Virus record (IMG/VR): IMGVR_UViG_3300027898_000028
Location: 1 to 32,480 of that record
DNA: 32,480 bases
Direction: 5' to 3' (one strand)
Source of the DNA: a virus
A model generated the notes under the pieces. It worked only from the letters and a program-made list of their open reading frames with translations. It had not been told where the DNA came from and did not search any database. The position numbers and the translations under genes are program-made. Positions 6,008-13,936 of this stretch are shown here, one piece after another (the first letter of the stretch is position 1; each line of letters opens with the position of its first letter).

Positions 6008-7981
6008 ATGCCCGCGAACTTCGTCTCCCGGACCGGCACCGTCGGCAATTGGGGCACGCATTCGCCCGACGAATTCGATTGGTCCGGCGACGCCGACGGA
6101 ATGTTCCCGGTGTCGCGCCTGCGGCAGCAATACCTCGACTATCTCGCCGCCAAGGTGCTCGAATACGAAGAACAGAAGTTATCGCGCCATTATTACCACG
6201 GCGCGCAATGGACGCCGGAGGAAATCCGCGTCCTTCGCGAACGCCGGCAGCCGGTCATCACCTACAATCGCACTGCCCGCAAGATCGACGGCGTCGCGGG
6301 CCTGTTGCAACGCCTGCGCCAGGACCCCAAGGCCTATCCGCGCAACCCGCGTAATGCCGACGGCGCCGAGATCGCGACGCAATCCGTGCGCTCGGTGCTC
6401 GATGCCAACGAATGGCAGTTCCTCGACAATTACTGCGCCACCCAGGCCGCCACCGAGGGCATCGCCGGCATCGAACTCAAGTTGATCGAAGGCGACCATG
6501 ACGATCCGGACGTGGGGGCCGATTTCATTTTCGGCGACGATTTCTTTTACGATCCTCGCAGCTTTAAGCCTGATTTTTCCGATGCGCGCTATATGGGAAT
6601 TGCGAAGTGGCTCGATGTAGAGGCCGCCATCGAACTATTCCCCGACAAGGAGGAAGAGCTTCGCACCCTGATGGTGGAAACCGGGTTCGATCTCACTACT
6701 CACGCGGATCGCGAATACAAGTGGGTTTATGTGAACGAGCACCGGCTTCGGCTCGTGGAACATTGGTACAAGCATCGCAATCGCTGGTATTGGGCATTCT
6801 ATTGCAGCTTCATTCTATTGGCCCAAGGCGAGTCGCCGTTCCGCGATGAAAAAAAGCGGTCGATGAACCGGTTCATCATGTTCTCGGCCGCGGTGGATCA
6901 CGACGGCGACCGCTACGGCTTCATCCGCAATCTCAAAGGTCCGCAGGACGAGCTGAACCAGCGCCGCTCCAAGGCGCTCCACATCTCCAATGTCACGAAG
7001 CTCACGCTGCAGAAGGGTGCGGTCGACGATGTCGAGACCGCGCGGCGCGAGAACGCGCGGCCCGACGGCGTCGTCGAATACAACATGGGCTTCGATGCGC
7101 CGACGCCGGCGGATAAGACGCAGGACCTGCAAGCGCATCTCGCCCTGATGCAGGACGCCGGCCACGAAATCGATTCGTTCGCCAACATCAACCCGGCAAT
7201 CCTCGCCCAGGACGGCCAGAACGAGCATTCCGGCGTCGCCATCAACTTGTTGCAGAAGGCCGGCATCGCGGAAATCGGATCGTTCCTGCGCAATTATCGC
7301 GCCTGGAAGATCAGGGTTTATCGCGCGGTGTGGAATGCCATCCAGCAGAATTGGACTTCGGAGCGCTACGTGCGGATCAACCAGTCGGACGGCCTGGCGC
7401 AATTCCTGCATCTCAACAAGCTCGGCCTCAACCAATGGGGCCAGCCGACCATTGTTAATGCGGTGGGCGCGCTCGATGTCGACATCATGCTTGATGAAGG
7501 CCCCGATAACGCGAACCTGATGCAAGACGCCTACGAGATGATCAAGGACGATCCGACCATCCCGTGGCAGATCAAGCTCGAGTTCATGCCGATGCCGTCG
7601 AGCATGAAGAAGTCGATCGAACAGAAACTCGCGCAGGCCGAACAGCAGGCCGCCCGGAAGCCCGATCCGAAGGCACAGGGCGAAATGATCAAGGCGCAGA
7701 CCGCCCAGCAGAAAGGTCAAGCCGAGATCGCCAAGGCGAAGATCGCGGCCCAGGCCGAACTGATGAACGCGCAGCAGGACCAGGCGCAGGCCCAGGTCGA
7801 CGCCCAAATGCAGCGCGAGCGCGAGGCGGCCGACCGCGAGAAGATCCAATTGGAGATGGAGCGGACGCGACGCCAGCACATCTTCAAAATGCAAGAGCTT
7901 CAGGAACAGCGCCGTACGCAGCAAATTCAGCATGCGCAGAAGCGCAAGGCCGCGGCGCGGCCCAAGAGGAATGCGGCATGA
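6008..7981 (+). CDS. P22-like portal protein
   Basis: A 657-residue protein. The portal ring occupies one capsid vertex, forms the DNA channel and docks the terminase. The core has the features of the P22-type portal: an early YYHGAQW segment (about 59-65), RRQPVITYNR (about 79-88), IDGVAGLLQ, then a wing/stem region with an SKALHISN helix (about 322-329) and IDSFANINPAILAQ (about 396-409). From about residue 530 to the end it is almost uninterrupted Q/A/K/E/R-rich helix, matching the long C-terminal barrel helix of podovirus portals. Length is slightly below P22 gp1 (725). It is followed with a 4-bp overlap by the exported-looking protein. Confidence 0.9.
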   Translation: MPANFVSRTGTVGNWGTHSPDEFDWSGDADGMFPVSRLRQQYLDYLAAKVLEYEEQKLSRHYYHGAQWTPEEIRVLRERRQPVITYNRTARKIDGVAGLLQRLRQDPKAYPRNPRNADGAEIATQSVRSVLDANEWQFLDNYCATQAATEGIAGIELKLIEGDHDDPDVGADFIFGDDFFYDPRSFKPDFSDARYMGIAKWLDVEAAIELFPDKEEELRTLMVETGFDLTTHADREYKWVYVNEHRLRLVEHWYKHRNRWYWAFYCSFILLAQGESPFRDEKKRSMNRFIMFSAAVDHDGDRYGFIRNLKGPQDELNQRRSKALHISNVTKLTLQKGAVDDVETARRENARPDGVVEYNMGFDAPTPADKTQDLQAHLALMQDAGHEIDSFANINPAILAQDGQNEHSGVAINLLQKAGIAEIGSFLRNYRAWKIRVYRAVWNAIQQNWTSERYVRINQSDGLAQFLHLNKLGLNQWGQPTIVNAVGALDVDIMLDEGPDNANLMQDAYEMIKDDPTIPWQIKLEFMPMPSSMKKSIEQKLAQAEQQAARKPDPKAQGEMIKAQTAQQKGQAEIAKAKIAAQAELMNAQQDQAQAQVDAQMQREREAADREKIQLEMERTRRQHIFKMQELQEQRRTQQIQHAQKRKAAARPKRNAA

Positions 7982-8556
7982 AATTTCGCAAAATTGCTAT
8001 AATTGCCGTCGCTTGCCTCCGGGCCTCGCTGGCGTTCGGACAGGCCAATAATTCCAGCAACTGGCAAACGCCGGGAAACCAAATCGTTCCCGGCGTCGTC
8101 GAAATGTGTGTCACCGGCGGCAATGCGGCCGTGCCATGTAGTGCCGCTACACCGCTGCCGGTCACGCAAGGCACTATTGCGGCGGGAACGGCCGGGGCCG
8201 GATATCCGCCCGGCGCAACTCCGGTCTCGAATGCGGCGACCGGAACCACCGCCGGTGCGACGGCGACACTTCCCGCGGCGGCCGGAAAGTTCACCTACAT
8301 CTGCGGATTCAGCGTTTCTCCCGGCAGCGCCACGACGGCAATTACCATCAACGTGGTGATGACGGCTGCCGGCACCTTTACGTTTTCGGTCGGCGCGCCG
8401 GTTACGGCCGTCGGCACCACCGGGGCAAACATTATTCATCCGATTACGCCGTGCATCCCCGGCAGCGCCGTCAATACCACCGTCACGGTCGCGGCGGGCG
8501 CACTCGGCGCCGGAGGCGTCAATCAGGACGTCAATGCCTGGGGCTTCCAGCAATAG
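7978..8556 (+). CDS. Virion-region protein with signal peptide and several cysteines
   Basis: A 192-residue protein. The N-terminus (MKFRKIAIIAVACLRASLAFGQA) is a good Sec signal peptide with a likely cleavage after A19 or at FGQ|A. The mature part is T/A/G/V-rich beta sequence with cysteines in EMC, VPC, YIC and TPC segments. The repetitive small-residue composition is typical of decoration, fibre or adhesin-like modules. It overlaps the portal by 4 bp, so it is clearly part of the head operon. An exported protein is unusual here; four others in this phage share the signal-plus-cysteine pattern. Function unknown; head decoration or a periplasm-facing factor are possibilities. Confidence 0.8.
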   Translation: MKFRKIAIIAVACLRASLAFGQANNSSNWQTPGNQIVPGVVEMCVTGGNAAVPCSAATPLPVTQGTIAAGTAGAGYPPGATPVSNAATGTTAGATATLPAAAGKFTYICGFSVSPGSATTAITINVVMTAAGTFTFSVGAPVTAVGTTGANIIHPITPCIPGSAVNTTVTVAAGALGAGGVNQDVNAWGFQQ

Positions 8557-8559
8557 GCC

Positions 8560-8769
8560 ATGCGCCATAGCCTGATCGATGCCCATGCCATCAAGGAATT
8601 GCGCAATCGCAACATCGAGCTTGCAAAGCAGCTCGTGGCCAAAGGCGCATTGGTGACCGCCCAGCGGACCGAGATCGGCCGCCTGCGCAGAGAGATCGCC
8701 CGGCTTCAGCGAAATGAAGCCAAGCCCAAGCGGAGGGCTGGAGGAACGAGTAGCGAAAAGAGCGAGTAG
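8560..8769 (+). CDS. Small coiled-coil protein, C-terminus formed by a repeat
   Basis: A 69-residue protein starting 3 bp after the previous stop. Residues about 8-50 form a charged amphipathic helix (AIKELRNRNIELAKQL, then RLRREIARLQRN), a probable coiled coil. The last dozen residues (GGTSSEKSE) are encoded by the left arm of a CTACTCGC repeat, so the original stop may have lain earlier. Located between portal and scaffold; role unknown. Confidence 0.65.
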   Translation: MRHSLIDAHAIKELRNRNIELAKQLVAKGALVTAQRTEIGRLRREIARLQRNEAKPKRRAGGTSSEKSE

Positions 8770-8861
8770 GGAAATAGCGAGGTAGCGAGTAGAGGAGCTT
8801 CCCTATTCGCTACTCGCTACTCGCTAGTTCGCTATTTCGCTACTTCGCTACTCGCTCCTCC
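8741..8861 (+). repeat. CTACTCGC palindromic repeat, copy 2 (largest)
   Basis: An inverted repeat of about 120 bp bounded by GAGGAACGAG at one end and CTCGCTCCTCC at the other, centred near GGAGCTTCCC (8805-8814). It ends 97 bp before the scaffold gene. No other element is visible in that remaining gap. Confidence 0.85.
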
Positions 8862-8958
8862 AATTCCGCCCCGTCCCGGCCGAACGACATCGACTGACCG
8901 CGCCAGCCGGCGGATTCCGGGCTGACCCGCGCACACCGCGAAACCGTGTGAGAACCCC

Positions 8959-9990
8959 ATGGCAAAAACCCCCAGAGCTACTCCTCCGCTGGAGGAGCTG
9001 ATCGGCGAAGCGATCGCCGAAACGGAACAGGAAATCTTCGACGAAGCGACCAACCGGGAGCCCGACGAAAACGACGGCGATCGGTCGCTTGAGGAAATGG
9101 ATACCGATGACGGCTGGCCGACCGATGAGGACGGTGAGCTCGAGGAGGGAGACGAGGACGACGAGGACGAGCCGCAGGACGAGGACGAAGGCGAAGGCGA
9201 CGAAGAGCCGGACCGCACCGAACCGGATGATCGTGACGGCCGTATCGCCGCGCGCGATCGGGAACCCGATCGGCGCGGACGTATTCCGTCTGCCAGGCTA
9301 CGCGAAGAAGCGGAGGGCCGCCGTGTCGCGGAGGCCGAACGCGAGACCGAACGTCAACGCGTGCGCCGGCTGGAGGCCGAGATCGAGGCCCTCAAGCGCG
9401 ATAGAGAGCCCAAGGCCGAAGAGCCGGAAAAGCCCGACATCTTCGCAGATCCGGATGCCTGGGCGCGCCGGCAGCGCGAGGAGATCGAGCGCAGCCTGAC
9501 CGAGCGCCATGTCAACTCCTCGTTCTCGGAAACCGCGGAAGAGCATGGCGAAGCCTTCACCGAAGCCTTCCGAGCGCTCACCTCGCAGAATCCGCAGGAT
9601 CCTGCCGCCCGTGCCCAGGTGCAACGCATCTGGAATGCCCCCAATCCGGGCAAGGCCCTGATGCGCTGGCACAATGAGCAACAGGTGCTGCGCGAGATCG
9701 GCGGCGATCCGCAGGCCTATGAGCGCAAGGTCGCCCAGCGCCTCCTCGAGGATCCGGACTATCGTCGGGAACTCACGCAGGCACTCAGCGGGGATGCCCG
9801 CGCCGCCGGGCGTTCCCGAGTCGAGCGCGCGATCGAGCGCGGCACCGGCGAGGTCGACTCCAAGACCGTCCGCCGTCTTCCGCCATCCCTCAATTCCACT
9901 TCCGGCGGCGCCGCCCATCGCTCCCGCGATGCCGGCCCGCGCTCCGATCGCTCCACCGAACAGGAAATCTTCGAATCCGCGTTTGAGTAA
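8959..9990 (+). CDS. Capsid scaffolding protein
   Basis: A 343-residue protein positioned between portal and major capsid, as scaffolds are. The first 95 residues are extremely acidic, with runs of D and E (about 57-85), followed by a charged coiled coil (ERETERQRVRRLEAEIEALK, about 131-150) and a helical C-terminal part ending in EQEIFESAFE. Acidic N-terminus, central coiled coil and lack of any enzyme motif are the usual signature of podovirus scaffolds paired with N4-gp56-type coats. It would guide procapsid assembly and then leave. No protease gene is visible nearby. Confidence 0.83.
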   Translation: MAKTPRATPPLEELIGEAIAETEQEIFDEATNREPDENDGDRSLEEMDTDDGWPTDEDGELEEGDEDDEDEPQDEDEGEGDEEPDRTEPDDRDGRIAARDREPDRRGRIPSARLREEAEGRRVAEAERETERQRVRRLEAEIEALKRDREPKAEEPEKPDIFADPDAWARRQREEIERSLTERHVNSSFSETAEEHGEAFTEAFRALTSQNPQDPAARAQVQRIWNAPNPGKALMRWHNEQQVLREIGGDPQAYERKVAQRLLEDPDYRRELTQALSGDARAAGRSRVERAIERGTGEVDSKTVRRLPPSLNSTSGGAAHRSRDAGPRSDRSTEQEIFESAFE

Positions 9991-10002
9991 TTGTCGGCGA
10001 AA

Positions 10003-10084
10003 AGAGCGAGTAGGGAAGTAGCGAGTAGCGAATAGGGAAGGCTTTCTTCTACTCGCTATTTCGCTACTCGCTACTCGCTCCCTT
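10003..10084 (+). repeat. CTACTCGC palindromic repeat, copy 3
   Basis: GAGCGAGTAGGGAAG... faces CTACTCGCTACTCGCTCC. Its left end (GGCGAAAAGAGCGAGTAGGG) is the reverse complement of the right end of copy 4, so the element occurs in both orientations. Confidence 0.85.
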
Positions 10085-10100
10085 AGTCGGCCCCTGACGA

Positions 10101-10125
10101 ACCCGCCCTCACCGGCGGGTTTTTA
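10101..10125 (+). terminator. Intrinsic terminator ahead of the capsid gene
   Basis: ACCCGCC pairs with GGCGGGT around CTCACC, followed by TTTTT, ending 17 bp before the capsid ATG. Since the operon continues, it may be a partial terminator or a leader hairpin that sets the level of capsid mRNA. Confidence 0.7.
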
Positions 10126-10141
10126 TTGAAAGGACCGGCAC

Positions 10142-11290
10142 ATGGCCGTCACCACTGTCTCCTCCAACAACAAGCTGATCGTGTTCCGCAAGGAAGTGAC
10201 GCGCGAATACATTCGCCAGAACCTCTTTGCGCCCTATATCGGAACCGAACTGACCGCCATCATTCGGGTCATCAACGACCTCAAGAAGGGCGGCGAACAG
10301 ATCAACATTCCGCTGATCGCGCGTCTCAAGAACCAGCCGATCTCGACCGGCACCTTGGTCGGAAACGAGGAATCGATCGACAACTACGGCGACCGCATGT
10401 GGATCGACTGGGCGCGCAATGCCGTCCGACTGCCGCGGTCGGAAGAGCAGAAGAGCAGCGTCGACCTGTTCGGCCAGGCGCGTCCGTTGCTCGATGATTG
10501 GGGCAAGGAACTTCAGCGCGACGAAATCATCGACGCCTTCTATGCCGTCCCGCTTGCCTCGACCGCTCCCGTCGGTCTCGGGTCGGTCAACGGCCAGCGC
10601 GTCAACGGCGCGCTGTTCGACGGCGCGACCGCCGCCCAGCGCAATACCTGGCTGACCGACAATGCCGACCGCGTATTGTTCGGCGGCGCCCAGGGCAATC
10701 TCTCCGCCGGCAACTGGGCGACTTCGGCCGCCAACATTACCTCGGCAATGACCGCGTCGGCCGCATCGCTCAACAAGATGAAGCGGCTCGCCAAGAAGGC
10801 CAACCCGCGGCTGCGGCCCTACAAGCTCAAGAACGGCCGCGAATACTTCGTGGTGTTCGCCGGATCGAATCCGTTCCGCGATCTTCAGAACGACACCACC
10901 GTGATCACGGCAAACACCCAATCGCGCCCCCGCGAAGGCGATGGGCTCGACAAGAACCCGTTGTTCCAGGACGGCGACCTGCTCTACAACGGCATGATCA
11001 TCCGGGAAGTGCCGGAGCTCGACGTGCGGCTGCCCACCACCTACACCACGGCGGGCTCGGCCGGCATCCAGATCGCGCCGATCTTCCTGTGCGGACAATC
11101 CGCCATGGCCTGGGCATGGGGCCGCATGCCCACCCCGACGTTCCTCAAGGAAGACGATTATCAGTTTTTCCGCGGTGTCGGCGTCATGATGGCGTACGGC
11201 ATGAAGAAGATCGCCAAGGCGAACCCCACCAACAATTACAAGGAATGGGGCGTTTTCACCGGATACTTCGCTGCGGCGAATGATCAGTAA
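10142..11290 (+). CDS. Major capsid protein, N4-gp56 family
   Basis: A 382-residue protein with a good AAAGGA ribosome-binding site. It matches the N4-gp56 type of HK97-fold coat: an N-terminal segment (TREYIRQNLFAPYIG, about 20-34), the GGEQINIPL motif (about 51-59), WIDWARNAVRLPR (about 87-99), the VVFAGSNPFRDLQ block (about 238-250) and a C-terminal GVGVMMAYGMKKIAK strand (about 345-359). Length agrees with the family (about 350-400). It follows the scaffold, a repeat and a terminator, suggesting separate expression control. It forms the shell of the head. Confidence 0.93.
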   Translation: MAVTTVSSNNKLIVFRKEVTREYIRQNLFAPYIGTELTAIIRVINDLKKGGEQINIPLIARLKNQPISTGTLVGNEESIDNYGDRMWIDWARNAVRLPRSEEQKSSVDLFGQARPLLDDWGKELQRDEIIDAFYAVPLASTAPVGLGSVNGQRVNGALFDGATAAQRNTWLTDNADRVLFGGAQGNLSAGNWATSAANITSAMTASAASLNKMKRLAKKANPRLRPYKLKNGREYFVVFAGSNPFRDLQNDTTVITANTQSRPREGDGLDKNPLFQDGDLLYNGMIIREVPELDVRLPTTYTTAGSAGIQIAPIFLCGQSAMAWAWGRMPTPTFLKEDDYQFFRGVGVMMAYGMKKIAKANPTNNYKEWGVFTGYFAAANDQ

Positions 11291-11380
11291 GAGCGTAAGG
11301 GGGCGAGTAGGGAAGTAGCGAGGTAGCGAGTAGAGGAGCTTCCCTACTCGCTATTCGCCACTTCGCTACTCGCTCTTTTC
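11291..11380 (+). repeat. CTACTCGC palindromic repeat, copy 4
   Basis: It begins GAGCGTAAGGGGGCGAGTAG and ends CTTCGCTACTCGCTCTTTTC, both nearly identical to the ends of copy 7 (22428). It starts one base after the capsid stop. Confidence 0.88.
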
Positions 11381-11415
11381 GCCTGTTTTCCCCTCCATTC
11401 GAAAGGATCATCCCC

Positions 11416-12048
11416 ATGCGCAACTTCCTGCGCTCCATTACCACGCGCGTTCGCGACGCCGCGATCGCCGGCCTTGTCGGACTTGGCATCGGCTCGTTTC
11501 TTATCGGTCCGGCGGCGCTCGCTCTGGTGTTCCCGGGCCAATTCGCGCCGCGGGCATTTCCGACCCAGCAGGTCCATTACGAGCGCCATGTCATCAACAT
11601 TACGGCGACGAACTTCCAGGCCGACCAGGCGCAGAACACCTGCATCTTCGTCGGCCTGACCTGTTCGATCCGGGTGGCGGCGCTGCCTTACAATGCGTTC
11701 GTGGTGCGCGCCTATCAGCAGGTGGTGACGGCCTGCAATGCCGCCACCACCTGCACCTTGGCGGTCGGCACCACTTCGGCGGCCGTCAACCTTGTGGCGG
11801 CACAGACCATCGCGGCTATCACCGGCTCGACCGCGCTGACCGTCGTCGCCGCCAATGCCGGCATCGCGGCGACCGGCAACGGCATCGCCCAGACCGGCGC
11901 CAACGGCGGTTTCGATGTGTGGCTCACCGTGACCTATACGGGCGCGGCGCCATCGGCGGGCACCGTTATCGTCGTGCTCGAATACTTCGGCCCGAACGAT
12001 GGCGGCTGCATCTATGTGCCGATGGGCTCAACCGCCGGCGCGTGCTGA
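11416..12048 (+). CDS. Putative head-decoration protein with N-terminal signal/anchor
   Basis: A 210-residue protein with GAAAGGA before ATG 11416. The N-terminus has a basic stretch and then a hydrophobic run (AAIAGLVGLGIGSFLIGPAALALVF, two pieces around 15-39) that reads as a signal peptide or single membrane anchor. The mature part is beta-rich and contains paired cysteines: CIFVGLTC (about 74-81) and CNAATTC (about 105-111), plus GGCIY and a C-terminal C. Position directly after the coat suggests a decoration or head-stabilising protein; the export signal and cysteine pairs would fit a periplasmic fold instead. Family not recognised. Confidence 0.75.
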   Translation: MRNFLRSITTRVRDAAIAGLVGLGIGSFLIGPAALALVFPGQFAPRAFPTQQVHYERHVINITATNFQADQAQNTCIFVGLTCSIRVAALPYNAFVVRAYQQVVTACNAATTCTLAVGTTSAAVNLVAAQTIAAITGSTALTVVAANAGIAATGNGIAQTGANGGFDVWLTVTYTGAAPSAGTVIVVLEYFGPNDGGCIYVPMGSTAGAC

Positions 12049-12055
12049 TTTTCAG

Positions 12056-12129
12056 AAAGCGAAATAGCGAAGTGGCGAATAGCGAGTAGGGAAGCGTCCC
12101 GTCTACTCGCTAGTTCGCTACTCGCCTTC
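12056..12129 (+). repeat. CTACTCGC palindromic repeat, copy 5
   Basis: GCGAAATAGCGAAGTGGCGA ... faces CTACTCGCTAGTTCGCTACT, centred near 12093-12100. It fills the gap between two head genes. Confidence 0.85.
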
Positions 12130-12142
12130 TCGGAGCCTTCCC

Positions 12143-12535
12143 ATGTCCACCACCAATGACGCCCTTCTGGTCGCGCTGGCAGCCGATGGCTTTACCGTCC
12201 TCGACGATCTCGGCGCGCCGAATGCCGCAAACCAGAATACCGGCACGGCGCTGCCCGGACCGGCAAATCGTTTCACGACATCGGTTGCGACCGGCAGCGC
12301 CACTCTCAAATCGATTATCTCCAACGAATGCTCGTTTCTGTGCTTCGTCATCAACGACTCGCCCAATTCGATGAACGTCTACCCGTTCCCGGGCGAGAAA
12401 ATGAACGGCGTCGCCAATGCCGCCTTCGCGGTGCCGGCCGGTCAGTCGGGTTTCTTCCTGCGCATTCCGCCGACGATCGGCAAGGGCGGCGGCGGCGGCG
12501 GCACCAACGATTGGCGTCCGGCCGTCGTGCCGTAA
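12143..12535 (+). CDS. Probable head-associated structural protein
   Basis: A 130-residue protein with a GGAG ribosome-binding stretch. Beta-rich, with an NECSFLCFVIND segment (about 60-71), a PFPGEKMNG loop and a C-terminal six-glycine run before NDWRPAVVP. No signal peptide. Small beta proteins of this kind after the coat commonly decorate the capsid, but I cannot name the family. Confidence 0.65.
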   Translation: MSTTNDALLVALAADGFTVLDDLGAPNAANQNTGTALPGPANRFTTSVATGSATLKSIISNECSFLCFVINDSPNSMNVYPFPGEKMNGVANAAFAVPAGQSGFFLRIPPTIGKGGGGGGTNDWRPAVVP

Positions 12536-12544
12536 TCTCCGTAA

Positions 12545-12573
12545 ATAGAGAAATCGCGAGTAGCGAATAGGAG
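12545..12573 (+). repeat. Half copy of the CTACTCGC repeat
   Basis: A single arm (AATAGAGAAATCGCGAGTAG...GGAG) without its partner. Its terminal AGGAG lies 8 bp before ATG 12581 and seems to serve as that gene's ribosome-binding site. Confidence 0.7.
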
Positions 12574-12580
12574 TACAACC

Positions 12581-13033
12581 ATGGCCAAAGCTTCTACGGT
12601 ACGAAAAGTCGCCGCCCCGGAGCCGGAACCGGCGCCGGCCAAATCTCCGGCCCGCGGCGTCAACGTCACTTACATTCCGCTTAACGATCATGACCCGCAC
12701 ACCATGGTATGGAACGGCGTGAAGTTCCATGCCCGCGTGCCCGTCATTCTCGATCCGTCGAAACATTTCGTGGTTGCGCCGCTGCCGAAAGAGCACATCC
12801 TGCCGGACGGCACGGTGCAGACCCGCCACAGCGAAGGCAAGGTTTCGATGATCGAGCTTGCCAAGGCCAATCCGTCATTCCAGGTCGAAGGCTTCCCGCG
12901 CGCCAAGGTGAAGACATCGAAGCGCATAGTGCCGCCGCCCGGCAAGGACTGGGACGAGAGCAATGATGCCGAGTTGATCACCGAACAGGAATGGACCAAC
13001 GGCAACTGGACCTCCGGGGAAGAGGCGGCCTGA
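12581..13033 (+). CDS. Hypothetical structural-region protein
   Basis: A 150-residue protein. Residues 1-28 are a P/A/K/E-rich linker-like segment; the rest is a compact mixed region with a HTMVWNGVKFHARVP strand pair (about 40-54) and a C-terminal acidic tail. It sits between the head genes and the gp4-like adaptor, 3 bp from the latter, so a head-completion or connector role is plausible but unproven. Confidence 0.7.
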   Translation: MAKASTVRKVAAPEPEPAPAKSPARGVNVTYIPLNDHDPHTMVWNGVKFHARVPVILDPSKHFVVAPLPKEHILPDGTVQTRHSEGKVSMIELAKANPSFQVEGFPRAKVKTSKRIVPPPGKDWDESNDAELITEQEWTNGNWTSGEEAA

Positions 13034-13036
13034 TAG

Positions 13037-13438
13037 ATGGCCACCGGCGGGCGCTACCGCAATCAGAACGACCTGATCACCGAAGCTCTCGCCAATCTCG
13101 GCGTCCTCGCACCCGGCCAATCCGTCGATGTCGAGGACTTCAATTACGTCCAGGAGAAGCTCGACTCGATCTTCCGCAAGCTTGCCGCCTTGGAAATCTG
13201 CGTCGTCGCAGACGCCAATAACATCCCCGGCGAATGGTTCTCCGACTTGGCCGACGTCGTGGCCGGGGAATGCTGCACCAAGTTCGGGGTGACGCCGGAC
13301 GACTATACCAAGCTCATCAACAAGGGGCTGGGCGGGGTCAACGGCGTCGATGTCGGGACGGGGGCGGCGGCAAAGTCGCTGCGGGCCATCAATCGCGGGC
13401 GCTATACCGGCGAGCGGCTGCGGACGGAATATTTCTAG
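13037..13438 (+). CDS. P22 gp4-like head-tail adaptor (packaged-DNA stabilisation)
   Basis: A 133-residue protein. The helical start (NDLITEALANLGVLAPGQ, about 10-27, then YVQEKLDSIFRKLAALEI about 36-53) is the classic pattern of the gp4-type tail accessory factor and related connector proteins, which bind under the portal after packaging to close the channel. P22 gp4 is somewhat longer (166); there is no muramidase motif visible. Followed by one small gene and then the gp10-like hub, the same order as in P22. Confidence 0.75.
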   Translation: MATGGRYRNQNDLITEALANLGVLAPGQSVDVEDFNYVQEKLDSIFRKLAALEICVVADANNIPGEWFSDLADVVAGECCTKFGVTPDDYTKLINKGLGGVNGVDVGTGAAAKSLRAINRGRYTGERLRTEYF

Positions 13439-13453
13439 TGAGGCTCTCGAACT

Positions 13454-13936
13454 ATGCCTGTCGATCCTTCGGCTCTCGCAGCTCGCGGGCTCATCAGCGA
13501 CGATGCCTTGGAGAACCTGCTTTCCCGAGTCGCCGACGTGCCGGGCAATCGCGGATCGTATCCGCCCGGTCAGGGACCGGGCGGCCCCGAAATGGCTCCC
13601 CGCGGAAGTGCGCGAACTTACACCGGGGCATCGGGCGAAAAAATCGTTGCTCCGGTGCGTGGCCAGATGGCCGGCGTTAATTACGAAGTCACACCCGAAC
13701 AAGCCGATCAATTGCAAATTGCGCGCAAGGCGGGCGCCGGCCGGGCTGAAATTCAGAAGATGGTAGATTCATTCACTGCCAAGCCCGCATCCGCGGCAAC
13801 CGGGACTTTCCCGCCGGAATTGGAAGACGCGTACCGGAATTACAAGCGCGGCGGACCGACCGGCGCCAACAAGGCGTTGTTCGAAGCGCGCCGGGAAGCC
13901 GACCGCGCGGAACTCAAGCGCAGGCGAGGCTGGTAA
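13454..13936 (+). CDS. Hypothetical protein between gp4-like and gp10-like genes
   Basis: A 160-residue protein. N-terminal helix, a G/P-rich linker (GSYPPGQGPGGPEMAPRG, about 34-51), then a helical segment and a C-terminal basic helix (ALFEARREADRAELKRRRGW). No recognised domain. Its stop is immediately followed by the ATG of the next gene, so it is co-translated with the tail hub. Confidence 0.7.
   Translation: MPVDPSALAARGLISDDALENLLSRVADVPGNRGSYPPGQGPGGPEMAPRGSARTYTGASGEKIVAPVRGQMAGVNYEVTPEQADQLQIARKAGAGRAEIQKMVDSFTAKPASAATGTFPPELEDAYRNYKRGGPTGANKALFEARREADRAELKRRRGW

Noticed and set aside
6815-7933. A 372-residue minus-strand frame opposite the portal
   Set aside because: Leucine- and histidine-rich complement of the portal's coiled-coil codons. 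The portal frame has the real motifs.
8741-12573. CRISPR array suggested by repeated CTACTCGC units
   Set aside because: The units are irregular inverted repeats without fixed spacing or unique spacers, and no cas genes are present.
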